From Chryseobacterium limigenitum (lineage in GTDB: Bacteria; Bacteroidota; Bacteroidia; Flavobacteriales; Weeksellaceae), in assembly GCF_900114875.1 (NCBI RefSeq), contig NZ_FPKW01000001.1:496001-560000 (forward strand): 64,000 nt of DNA. The letters are read 5' to 3'. A program made the translations under genes and the position numbers. Within the stretch, counting starts at the first letter, position 1. Each line of letters opens with the position of its first letter. The notes beneath the pieces were generated by a model. The model was not told the DNA's origin. It saw only the letters and a list, made by a program, of their open reading frames with translations, and did not search any database. Of the stretch, positions 17,853 to 25,422 are shown in pieces.

Positions 17853-19148
17853 TCATTCTACAATCAACCCTTCTTTATAGGTTTTCAAAGCCCTTTCTCT
17901 AGCCAGCTTGTGATCTACAATAGGCCTGTTTAGCAAAGCGTCCTGAGGAAGCCATTTTTTGATATATTTGAGATCTTTATCAAATTTTTTAGTCTGTTCT
18001 TCCGGGTTGAAGATTCTGAAATACGGAGCAGCATCGCAACCGCAACCTGCTGCCCACTGCCAGTTTCCATTGTTGGCAGAAAGATCATAATCTAACAGTT
18101 TTTCTGCAAAATACGCCTCGCCCCATCTCCAATCGATCAATAAATGTTTGGTCAGAAAGCTGGCGACAACCATTCTTACTCGATTATGCATAAAACCGGT
18201 CTCATTCAACTGTCGCATTCCTGCGTCTACAATCGGATATCCTGTATTGCCTTCGCACCACGCTTTGAATTCATCTCCATTATTTCGCCATTGGATATTT
18301 TCATATTTCTTTTTAAAACATTGAGTCACAACATGCGGGAAATGAAATAAGATCTGCATGAAAAATTCTCTCCATATCAACTCGTTCAGCCAGGTTTCAT
18401 TATGTTTTTGAGCAAACTTCACACATTTTCTCACAGAAATGGTTCCGAATCTCAATGCAATTCCCAAATGAGTTGTATGATCCAACGCCGGAAAATCACG
18501 GTTTTTATCATAGGTATCTATAATTTTTGAATCTAAAGAAGGTTGTGAAAATTCAAAGCCTGTCTTTTCAAATCCTATTTCTTTTAGGCTTACAATATTT
18601 TTATGATCTTTTAGTGGAAGAAAATTGTTAAAATTGATCTCAAAATTTTCAATCTTAATTGTGTTGATATTTTCTTTCCATTTTTTGGAATACGGAGTAA
18701 AAACGGTGTAAGGAGTCTGATCACTTTTAAGAATATCATTTTCTTCAAAAATAACCTGATCTTTATAATGCGAAAACTTTACATCTTTTTTAGCTAGAAA
18801 ATCAGCTATTTCTTGATCTCTTTTGATGGCTTGCGGCTCGTAATCACGGTTACAGAAAACGGTATCAATATCAAATTCTTTCGTTAGTTCTTCAAAGACC
18901 TCAAAAGGTTTTCCGTAAAACGTTTTTAAGCCGGTTCCATGTTCTTTTAACTCCTGATTGATCTCCTCTAATGCCTGATGAATATAGTCTACCCTTTTAT
19001 CATTTTTATCACTGAGTTGGTCTAAAATTTCACGGCCAAAAATAAAAATAGGAAGGACTTTTACACCCGATTGCAAAGCCTCATGTAAACCACAGTTGTC
19101 TTCCAACCTCAGATCTCGTCTGAACCAGAATATATTAATTTTATTCAT
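17853..19148 (-). CDS. phr: Deoxyribodipyrimidine photolyase (cryptochrome/photolyase family)
   Basis: The 431-aa protein has the N-terminal antenna-binding alpha/beta domain (MNKINIFWFRRDLRLEDN) and the C-terminal FAD-binding helical domain with WREFFMQIL, GYPIVDAGMRQLNETGFMHNR, LIDWRWGE and NNGNWQWAAG, all hallmarks of class I CPD photolyases. It repairs UV-induced pyrimidine dimers using blue light. It is the last gene of the carotenoid operon, overlapping lycopene cyclase by 8 bp, so photoprotective pigment and light-driven repair are probably co-expressed. The length is slightly below the usual 450-480 but all core motifs are present. Confidence 0.95.
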   Translation of the reverse strand: MNKINIFWFRRDLRLEDNCGLHEALQSGVKVLPIFIFGREILDQLSDKNDKRVDYIHQALEEINQELKEHGTGLKTFYGKPFEVFEELTKEFDIDTVFCNRDYEPQAIKRDQEIADFLAKKDVKFSHYKDQVIFEENDILKSDQTPYTVFTPYSKKWKENINTIKIENFEINFNNFLPLKDHKNIVSLKEIGFEKTGFEFSQPSLDSKIIDTYDKNRDFPALDHTTHLGIALRFGTISVRKCVKFAQKHNETWLNELIWREFFMQILFHFPHVVTQCFKKKYENIQWRNNGDEFKAWCEGNTGYPIVDAGMRQLNETGFMHNRVRMVVASFLTKHLLIDWRWGEAYFAEKLLDYDLSANNGNWQWAAGCGCDAAPYFRIFNPEEQTKKFDKDLKYIKKWLPQDALLNRPIVDHKLARERALKTYKEGLIVE

Positions 19149-19830
19149 CTTCTTTTTTAAATTTTTTGAATAAAAACAGATTCCATAATATCATTTCATA
19201 GCCATACACCGTATCTTCCAATGGAATGGTCAACATTCTTATTCCCATAAAGTTCTGAGGATTATAATTCACGATTGGAGATTCCAAACCGGTTCCTGTT
19301 AGAATTCCGTTTACTGCTAAAAAACCGGGCATTAAAATCAAATAGATGAAAGATGCTTTGCCTATCCATCGTGCTTTTAATACAAAATATAGCACAAACA
19401 TGCTCACTGCCGTTGTAAGAAATGTCATGAATGTATAGATCTTATCATGAAAATAAGCTGCTATAATTAAAGCTAAAACGATACTGATAATAACGAATAT
19501 TTTCTCGGGAAGAGGTTGCCAATTGAGGTTAAAAAATTTATCTAAACAGAAATAGGTAAATACACATGAGAAAGGAATGCAAATAAAGAATAATATTTCT
19601 TCAATCGGAAGATTTAAAATCCTGATTCCCAAAAGGTAATGATCATTAAACCACCACACGCCTATTTTCGTAAACCACGCGTCCCAAACTATAAAAACCA
19701 AAGCCACCAAAAAGGAAGCAGAGAAAAAAGCTCTGAAATGCCTGTTGAATTTTATTTTATGATGAAAAGAAAAAATAAAACAGATAAACACCGTAAAAAA
19801 ATTGATTAACAGGTAGGTATAGTGATGCAT
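19141..19830 (-). CDS. Lycopene beta-cyclase, fused CrtYc/CrtYd type
   Basis: The 229-aa integral membrane protein has about seven hydrophobic helices and two homologous halves, each with a diagnostic acidic motif: NLPIEEILFF near 75 and TIPLEDTVYGY near 205. These identify the membrane lycopene cyclase family (CrtYcd) known from actinobacteria and Bacteroidota, which converts lycopene to beta-carotene. It overlaps the photolyase gene downstream and lies 168 bp after crtZ. The spacer contains short CGCAAAG repeats. Confidence 0.9.
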   Translation of the reverse strand: MHHYTYLLINFFTVFICFIFSFHHKIKFNRHFRAFFSASFLVALVFIVWDAWFTKIGVWWFNDHYLLGIRILNLPIEEILFFICIPFSCVFTYFCLDKFFNLNWQPLPEKIFVIISIVLALIIAAYFHDKIYTFMTFLTTAVSMFVLYFVLKARWIGKASFIYLILMPGFLAVNGILTGTGLESPIVNYNPQNFMGIRMLTIPLEDTVYGYEMILWNLFLFKKFKKEDE

Positions 19831-19867
19831 TTTTTAACTTATTTATTGAATTCTGTTTTATACTAAT

Positions 19868-19962
19868 AATTTTTAACGCAAAGCCCGCAAAGTTTTTTTG
19901 ACAACTAGTCGTTTTTAAGGTTCGCAAAGGCGTTCTACTCGGCTAAGGTCACAAAGTTTTAT
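19868..19962. repeat. Intergenic CGCAAAG repeat stretch
   Basis: Between crtZ and lycopene cyclase there are several spaced CGCAAAG/CACAAAG words (AACGCAAAG, CCGCAAAG, TTCGCAAAG, TCACAAAG). Similar stretches occur between genes in flavobacterial genomes (general knowledge, not checked here). The function is unknown. Confidence 0.5.
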
Positions 19963-19998
19963 CAATGAATTTTGATGAGATGAAATTATAGATTATCA

Positions 19999-20454
19999 TC
20001 ATTTATTTCTATTAAAATACATTTTAAAATATTTAATCGGCACCCATAAAAATCCAAAACACTCACCTCTTTCCTTTCCTGTATGCTTATGGTGTTGCTT
20101 GTGCGCGCGTCTGATCGACAATAAATATGGGTTTTTCGTATCTCTTAAAAATTTTATTCTTTGATGAATGAAAATATCATGAACAAAAAAATAAGCCATC
20201 CCGTACAAAGCAATTCCGACAGCAATATAAAAATAGATGTTGTAATTATTGACCGTTCCGTAATACATCAAAGCGATGGTTGGAAGGGCAAAAATCAGGA
20301 AAAAGTAATCGTTTTTTTCTACATGTCCTTCATTACTGTGGTCGTGATGATCCCTGTGAAGCGACCATAAAAAACCATGCATGATGTATTTATGGATCAG
20401 CCACGTCATGCCTTCCATGATGAAAAATGTACTTATGACAATTAAAAAATTCAT
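19999..20454 (-). CDS. crtZ: Beta-carotene 3-hydroxylase
   Basis: The 151-aa membrane diiron hydroxylase has the histidine boxes HKYIMH (21-26), HRDHHDH (33-39), a VHDIFIH box near 115 and HKQHHKH near 133. It hydroxylates both rings of beta-carotene to give zeaxanthin. The usual length is 150-170 aa. It sits within the minus-strand carotenoid operon after a 218-bp spacer holding a foldback repeat, so an internal promoter or RNA-processing site between it and the SRPBCC gene is possible. Confidence 0.93.
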   Translation of the reverse strand: MNFLIVISTFFIMEGMTWLIHKYIMHGFLWSLHRDHHDHSNEGHVEKNDYFFLIFALPTIALMYYGTVNNYNIYFYIAVGIALYGMAYFFVHDIFIHQRIKFLRDTKNPYLLSIRRAHKQHHKHTGKERGECFGFLWVPIKYFKMYFNRNK

Positions 20455-20478
20455 GATTTTTATTTATTTAATTTTTTA

Positions 20479-20677
20479 TTTTAACCACAAAAGCTACAAA
20501 AGATGATAACACTTAAGATTTATTAAGTTAATCCGTAAACTGCAAAATAAGAACACTTAAGTTTTATGAAAATCTTTGATTTTCTTCTTATGTGGACTTT
20601 TTTTAACTAAAGTGTTCTAAAGTGTCAAAAAGCTTTTGTCTCTTTTGACTCCGTCGAATCTTCGATTTGTGGTTAGA
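20479..20677. repeat. Foldback intergenic repeat, copy 1
   Basis: About 200 bp with related ends in inverted orientation: TTTAACCACAAAAGCTACAA (from 20479) and, at the right, AAGCTTTTGTCTCTTTTGAC then TTGTGGTTA (to about 20676). The right edge covers the stop codon of the SRPBCC gene. A second member lies at 62516-62655. Confidence 0.72.
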
Positions 20678-21137
20678 TTTTACTATTAAACATTTTGTCT
20701 AAAACTTTATTTCGGTAGCTGAAAATATGTTCCAACTTATCTTTCACAAAAAGTTTGTGAGCAATTTCGCCTAAAAATCCCATTGGAAGTTCGTAGTCAA
20801 CGGTATCTTTCATTAAAACTCCTTTATCATTAGGAATAAATTCATGAAAATGATTCCATAATTTATAAGGTCCTTTTTGCTGATAATCGGTAAAACTTTT
20901 TTGAAAATCAACCTGTTTGATCTCTGTAGTCCAGTTCATCTTAATGCCCAACAACGGCGAAACATGGTAATCAATGATCATTCCTTCATAAATTTCGTCA
21001 TCATCAGTTTTAGTCAAAACAACAAATTTCATGTCTTTCGGAGTGATCTTAGACAGATTATTGGCCGAAGAGAAAAATTTCCATGCGGTTGCTATATCAC
21101 AATTCAATTGCTGCTCTTTATAAAGTCTGTGTACCAT
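20673..21137 (-). CDS. SRPBCC-fold protein in the carotenoid operon
   Basis: The 154-aa protein matches the START/SRPBCC (polyketide cyclase-like) fold as annotated for many crt-linked Bacteroidota genes: an N-terminal strand-helix (HRLYKEQQLNCDIATAWKFFSSANNLSKITP), a central WTTEI and FHEFIPNDKGVLMKDTVDYELP strand pair, and a long C-terminal helix ending RNKVLDKMF. Such proteins bind hydrophobic ligands. The position between crtB and crtZ suggests handling of a carotenoid or prenyl intermediate, but this is inference. It starts 9 bp after the crtB stop, so it is in the same transcript. Confidence 0.82.
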   Translation of the reverse strand: MVHRLYKEQQLNCDIATAWKFFSSANNLSKITPKDMKFVVLTKTDDDEIYEGMIIDYHVSPLLGIKMNWTTEIKQVDFQKSFTDYQQKGPYKLWNHFHEFIPNDKGVLMKDTVDYELPMGFLGEIAHKLFVKDKLEHIFSYRNKVLDKMFNSKI

Positions 21138-21146
21138 TGTAATTTT

Positions 21147-21983
21147 TTATAAAAATGAAGTTTTATACTGTAAATAACTGCTCATCATTAAAGAAATCTT
21201 TTTACTGTTTGAGATTCTTATCCTTTGATTAATGATCTTATGAGCCGAAGTTCTTTTGATCTTTCTGAAAAGTGAAATATAATAACGATACGCCAAATAC
21301 ACTCCAAATCTTGATGAATTGGGAAGCTTTTTAATTCCAATCAAGGCTTCATTAAACTCTTTTTCGATATCTTTTTCAATATCAGCTTTAATTTTATTAT
21401 CGAACAAGGTAATATCTACATCCGGAAAATAACTTCGTCCCAGAATCTGATAATCATCTTTCATATCTCTTAAAAAATTAACCTTCTGAAAAGCTGAACC
21501 TAATTTCATGGCAAAAGGCTTAAGTCTTTCAAATTCAGAAACATTCCCTTCTACAAATATCTGAAGACACATCAAGCCAACCACTTCTGCAGAGCCTAAA
21601 ATATATTGTTTATAAAGATCTGAATTATAATCTACTTTCTGAAGATCCATCTGCATACTATCCAAAAACTGATTAATCAGGTTCTGATCAATATCAAAAC
21701 GATGAACCGTGTCCTGAAACGACTGTAAAATAGGGTTTAATGAAATTCCATCCTCCAAAGCCTGAACGGTTTCTTCCCTGAATTTTTTAAGTAGTTTTTC
21801 TTTATCATACCCATGAAAACTGTCTACAATTTCATCAGCCAGACGTACATATCCATAGATCGCATAAATCGGATTCCTGATTGTTGGAGACAATGCCAAA
21901 ATACCCAAAGAAAAGCTCGTGCTGTACTGTTTGGTTGTTTCTTTACTTACCCGATAAGAAAGTTCATCAAATAATTTTTTCAT
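21147..21983 (-). CDS. crtB: Phytoene synthase
   Basis: The 278-aa squalene/phytoene synthase condenses two geranylgeranyl diphosphates to phytoene. The first aspartate motif is DEIVD (50-54), the second NFLRDMKDD (about 168-176) followed by GRSYFP. GYVRLADEIVDSF and the C-terminal YRYYISLFRKI are also typical. It starts 2 bp after the crtI stop, and both are probably translationally coupled. Confidence 0.95.
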   Translation of the reverse strand: MKKLFDELSYRVSKETTKQYSTSFSLGILALSPTIRNPIYAIYGYVRLADEIVDSFHGYDKEKLLKKFREETVQALEDGISLNPILQSFQDTVHRFDIDQNLINQFLDSMQMDLQKVDYNSDLYKQYILGSAEVVGLMCLQIFVEGNVSEFERLKPFAMKLGSAFQKVNFLRDMKDDYQILGRSYFPDVDITLFDNKIKADIEKDIEKEFNEALIGIKKLPNSSRFGVYLAYRYYISLFRKIKRTSAHKIINQRIRISNSKKISLMMSSYLQYKTSFL

Positions 21984-21985
21984 AA

Positions 21986-23458
21986 TTAATTCGTTTTGGT
22001 GGCTTCGATAGCTGCAATTTTTCCTGAAATGATCGACGGCGGAACTCCGGGTCCCGGAACGGTAAGCTGTCCGGTGTAAAAAAGATTTTTCACTTTTTTG
22101 TTTCTGAGTGACGGTTTCAAAACTGCGGTTTGCGACAATGTGTTGGCAAGTCCGTAAGCATTCCCTTCATAAGCATTATAATCTTCTTTAAAATCTTTAA
22201 TGCAATAGCTTTTTTTATAATCGATTTTTGATAGTAAATTTGAATCTCCTGTATGTTTTTCTAATCTTACGATCATTTCAAGAAAATATTTTTCTCTTTC
22301 CAATTCAGAATCTTCTATTCCGGTAGCAACAGGCATGAGAAGAAATACATTTTCGCAATTTTCAGGTGCTACATCCGGATCTGTTTTTGATGGGCAGCAA
22401 GCGTAAAATAATGGTTTTGTAGGCCATTTTTTATCTTCATAAATTTCTGTGGTGTGAAGGTCCAAATCATTTTCAAAAAACAATGTATGATGTTTAAGAT
22501 TTGAAATTTTTTCTTTAAAACCTAAATAATAAATCAAACAGGAAGGTGCAAAAGTGAGCTTTTCCCAATACGATTCTTTATAGTTTCTGAATTCTTCAGA
22601 TAACAATTTACTTTCCGTATGGTGATAATCTGAGGAAGCGATAATTGTATCAAAATCGATTTCCTTTCCATTAACTAACAGAGAAGAAACTTTACTATTT
22701 TTAACAATAATTTGTTCTACATTGGAATTAAAATGAAATTTCACTCCTTGACTTTCTGCAACACTTTTCATCGCATCTATCACTTTTGAAAAACCACCCA
22801 TCGGATACCAGGTTCCCAATTTATATCCTCCATAATTCATTAAACTGTATAGTGCAGGAATATCTTTTGGTGCTGCTCCAAGAAAAATTACGGGAAATTC
22901 CATTAAAGTAATCAACTTTGGATCGTTGAAATATTTTCTTACAAATTTTTTAAAATTAGTCAAAAGATCAAGCTTCAATGCACTTTTTGCAATTTTTGGA
23001 GAAACAAATTCAAACCATGAATGACAGGGCTTATTTACAAACTCCTTCATTCCTACTTCGTATTTGTATCGGGCATCTTCCATGAATTCATCCAGCTCTT
23101 TACCGGAGCCTTTTTCTGTTTTTTCAAACAAATCCCGCATTTCGATGTAGCTGTGAGGGATATTCATTTTACTGTCGGAGAATACTATTTCAAATTGAGG
23201 GTCGAGCGGGACAAGCTTAAAGAAATCAGACGTTTTTTTACCGAAATCTTCAAAAAATGATTCTATAATATCAGGCATCCAATACCAGCTTGGCCCCATA
23301 TCAAATGTATAGCCATTATCTGTAACAAATTTTCTGGCTCTGCCACCCGCTGCACTATTCTTCTCAAAGACATGAATTTCATGACCTTCTTTTGCAGAAT
23401 ATGCTGCTGCCGACAATCCCGAAAATCCAGAACCAATGATGGCTATTTTCTTTCTCAT
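21986..23458 (-). CDS. crtI: Phytoene desaturase
   Basis: The 490-aa flavoprotein has an N-terminal dinucleotide-binding motif (KIAIIGSGFSGLSAAAYSAKEGH), GPSWYWMPDIIESFFEDFG, and the C-terminal carotenoid-oxidoreductase signature GQLTVPGPGVPPSIISG. CrtI converts phytoene to lycopene by four desaturations. The length matches bacterial CrtI. It lies 2 bp from the marR stop and 2 bp from crtB. Confidence 0.95.
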   Translation of the reverse strand: MRKKIAIIGSGFSGLSAAAYSAKEGHEIHVFEKNSAAGGRARKFVTDNGYTFDMGPSWYWMPDIIESFFEDFGKKTSDFFKLVPLDPQFEIVFSDSKMNIPHSYIEMRDLFEKTEKGSGKELDEFMEDARYKYEVGMKEFVNKPCHSWFEFVSPKIAKSALKLDLLTNFKKFVRKYFNDPKLITLMEFPVIFLGAAPKDIPALYSLMNYGGYKLGTWYPMGGFSKVIDAMKSVAESQGVKFHFNSNVEQIIVKNSKVSSLLVNGKEIDFDTIIASSDYHHTESKLLSEEFRNYKESYWEKLTFAPSCLIYYLGFKEKISNLKHHTLFFENDLDLHTTEIYEDKKWPTKPLFYACCPSKTDPDVAPENCENVFLLMPVATGIEDSELEREKYFLEMIVRLEKHTGDSNLLSKIDYKKSYCIKDFKEDYNAYEGNAYGLANTLSQTAVLKPSLRNKKVKNLFYTGQLTVPGPGVPPSIISGKIAAIEATKTN

Positions 23459-23460
23459 TC

Positions 23461-24135
23461 TTAATTTTTCTCAAATGAATACTCCTGATAAACGGTGCTT
23501 ATCAAATCTTTACTTTCTATATTTCGGTTAAAAATTGGATAATGAAATTTATCTAATTTGTTCAGAATACGAATCAATTCCATCTTTTCAGAATAATTAA
23601 GATTTCCTGAGACAATATGTGTTGCGCTACGGATCTTTTTCATTTGAATTTCCAGCGCTTCAATTCCCTTATCTGTAATTTTTATAAGTTTCGTTCTTTT
23701 GTCATCACTTGAATCCGTCTGATTCACCCAATTTTGTTTAATTAATCTATTAATGATCAACATTCCCACAGGCTTATCATGAATATTTTTTTTGATGAGT
23801 TCCATTTTGGTCATTTCACCAAACGCTTTAAGGTTGATCAGATAAATAAAATCTTCCTGCGTTGCAAAATCAGAGCCCGAAATAGCTGATTTAGAATAGG
23901 TCTTTGCATATCTGTTAAGATGTACCAGTAAAGTACTGATCGCACTTTCAGGACTTCTTCCGCTTTCTTTGCCTTCCCAATAAGGAGCATCAGCTTCATC
24001 ATTATTTGTCATAGATTCTTTGTTATAGATCCAAGATTTAAATCCATCAACATCAGAAGAATACTGAGAATTTTTATTTTCAGACTCAAACTGCTCCAGT
24101 AATCCTACGACATCTTTGACAAGTGAAAAATTCAT
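23461..24135 (-). CDS. MarR-family regulator of the carotenoid operon
   Basis: From ATG 24135 the protein has about 224 residues, with a winged helix about 80-190 (ATQEDFIYLINLKAFGEMTKMELIKKN, then HDKPVGMLIINRLIKQNWV and the wing DDKRTKLIKITDKG). An upstream TTG at 24156 is in frame but overlaps the TATATTTG promoter box and is rejected. The N-terminal 75 residues exceed the usual MarR core and are unrecognised. As first gene of the operon (2 bp before crtI), it probably regulates its own pigment genes; ligand unknown. Confidence 0.88.
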   Translation of the reverse strand: MNFSLVKDVVGLLEQFESENKNSQYSSDVDGFKSWIYNKESMTNNDEADAPYWEGKESGRSPESAISTLLVHLNRYAKTYSKSAISGSDFATQEDFIYLINLKAFGEMTKMELIKKNIHDKPVGMLIINRLIKQNWVNQTDSSDDKRTKLIKITDKGIEALEIQMKKIRSATHIVSGNLNYSEKMELIRILNKLDKFHYPIFNRNIESKDLISTVYQEYSFEKN

Positions 24136-24153
24136 AATAATAAATTTAGAATA

Positions 24154-24161
24154 CAAATATA
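24154..24161 (-). promoter_or_regulatory. Promoter -7 box of the carotenoid operon
   Basis: TATATTTG on the minus strand, 18 bp before the marR ATG. The expected -33 TTG is not at a standard distance (nearest at 24175-24173, 11 bp away). A CAATTG core at 24173-24178 could belong to a MarR operator, but the flanking symmetry is poor. Confidence 0.6.
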
Positions 24162-24260
24162 CTAAAATTAATCAATTGTAATATATTTATAAACTAAATT
24201 CAATGATGTCATTTTAAAAATTTTAGAATTACATATTCATTAGTTCTTCAGCCTTAAAAC

Positions 24261-24302
24261 AAAAAATCCCTTCTAATCATATGACTAACAGGGATTTTTT
24301 TA
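24261..24302. terminator. Terminator-like hairpin
   Basis: AAAAAATCCC (24261-24270) pairs with GGGATTTTTT (24291-24300). A/T runs on both sides make it usable in either direction. Confidence 0.65.
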
Positions 24303-24316
24303 AAATTAACTCCACG

Positions 24317-24347
24317 AAAAAAGGAGACTCTCGCCTCCTTTTTTTTC
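24317..24347 (-). terminator. Terminator downstream of the two-component operon
   Basis: AAGGAG (24321-24326) pairs with CTCCTT (24335-24340), flanked by A6 and T8. It would stop minus-strand transcripts from the response-regulator gene. Confidence 0.72.
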
Positions 24348-24450
24348 TTGTATACTAACCTTAGATGACCATCTCACTTCTTTATATAATCTTTGTGTTT
24401 TTTTAATAAATCAGTTTTCAAGAAGGTGGTTAAAGGTTATCATATACCCT

Positions 24451-24503
24451 ATTTAATTTCATCACTTGTTCGATAATTTAATCTCATCACTTGTGCTCGA
24501 ATA
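24451..24503. repeat. Imperfect tandem duplication of about 26 bp
   Basis: ATTTAATTTCATCACTTG followed by TTCGATA is repeated as ATTTAATCTCATCACTTG followed by TGCTCGAATA. A weaker third version (TTATTATTTGTGTCAAAA) follows. Confidence 0.7.
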
Positions 24504-24768
24504 TAATTCAAGTTTATTATTTGTGTCAAAATTATTTGTGTTTAAAAAATTTACTTTTTTGAAAGTTTGAATTAAAATTAAAAAGCCAATAACCCTTTTC
24601 AATTAATAATCCTTGTTTTCGTTTAGTAAATTTCTCTGGTACAAAGTAACAACAATGGAGAATAAATTTATCTATAAAACACATCGATATATATCGATAA
24701 ACTTCTAGATATTTATCGATAAAAATAGCTTTAGCAGTAAAGAAAGTGAAGAATGGAGTCTTGAAATC

Positions 24769-25422
24769 TTATATTTTGTGATGAGTCTTGATGATATCAA
24801 TAAGCTCAACAAGATTTTCTATTTTCAGTTTATCAAATATATTTTTTTTGATCGTGCTTACTGTATTCTGCTTTATATCAAGATTATTGGCTATTTCCAG
24901 GTTGCCAAATCCATCTGCATACATTTCAGCAATCTGTAATTCTCTTTTCGTTAAATGATGAAGAGGATTCATAGAATTCGGATCATTGGCAAATTTCACC
25001 AACAAGTTTTGTGAAACTGCAGAAATATATTCACCTTTATTAACAATACTTAGAAGAGCCTGTCTTACCTCCTCTTCTTCGCTTAATTTGCTCAGAAAAC
25101 CGTTGGCTCCTGCATTGATGAATTTAAGGGCATGAAGTTCTTCTTCAAGACCGGAAAAGATCAGAATTTTAATATCCGGTTTTGCATTTTTGATATCCGG
25201 TAAAATATGAATACTGTTTCCGCTGGGGAAATGAGCGTCAATAATGGCTATTTCTACTTCTTTTGAGATCACTTCTTCCACCACTTTCTGTAGAGAGGAA
25301 GTCTGATGAATGGTAGCATTTGGAAAAATTTCGTTGATAGTAAGTGCCATTCCATGTCGCACGATGCTGTGATCGTCTGCTAAAAGGAACGTAATTTCTT
25401 TATTTTCAATTGGTATTTCCAT
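24769..25422 (-). CDS. NarL/FixJ-family response regulator
   Basis: The 217-aa protein has an N-terminal receiver (DD at 16-17, acceptor D62 in IIDAHFP, Lys in LSKLSEEEE) and a C-terminal LuxR-type HTH (LTKRELQIAEMYADGFGNLEIANNLDIKQNTVSTIKKNIFDKL, about 152-195). It overlaps the 3' end of the histidine kinase gene by 17 bp, so the pair forms a two-component system. The target genes are unknown. Confidence 0.93.
   Translation of the reverse strand: MEIPIENKEITFLLADDHSIVRHGMALTINEIFPNATIHQTSSLQKVVEEVISKEVEIAIIDAHFPSGNSIHILPDIKNAKPDIKILIFSGLEEELHALKFINAGANGFLSKLSEEEEVRQALLSIVNKGEYISAVSQNLLVKFANDPNSMNPLHHLTKRELQIAEMYADGFGNLEIANNLDIKQNTVSTIKKNIFDKLKIENLVELIDIIKTHHKI

Larger units (their letters stand above)
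24136..24768. other. 633-bp intergenic region with terminators and repeats
   Basis: No gene is visible. Contents: the carotenoid promoter (24154), two terminators (24261-24300 and 24317-24347), a near-duplicate 25-bp block (24451-24503), and palindromes built on TATCGATA at 24683-24723 close to the 3' end of the response-regulator gene. Confidence 0.7.

Noticed and set aside
24136-24156. TTG start at 24156 for the MarR gene
   Set aside because: It overlaps the TATATTTG promoter box, so it would lie upstream of the transcript start.
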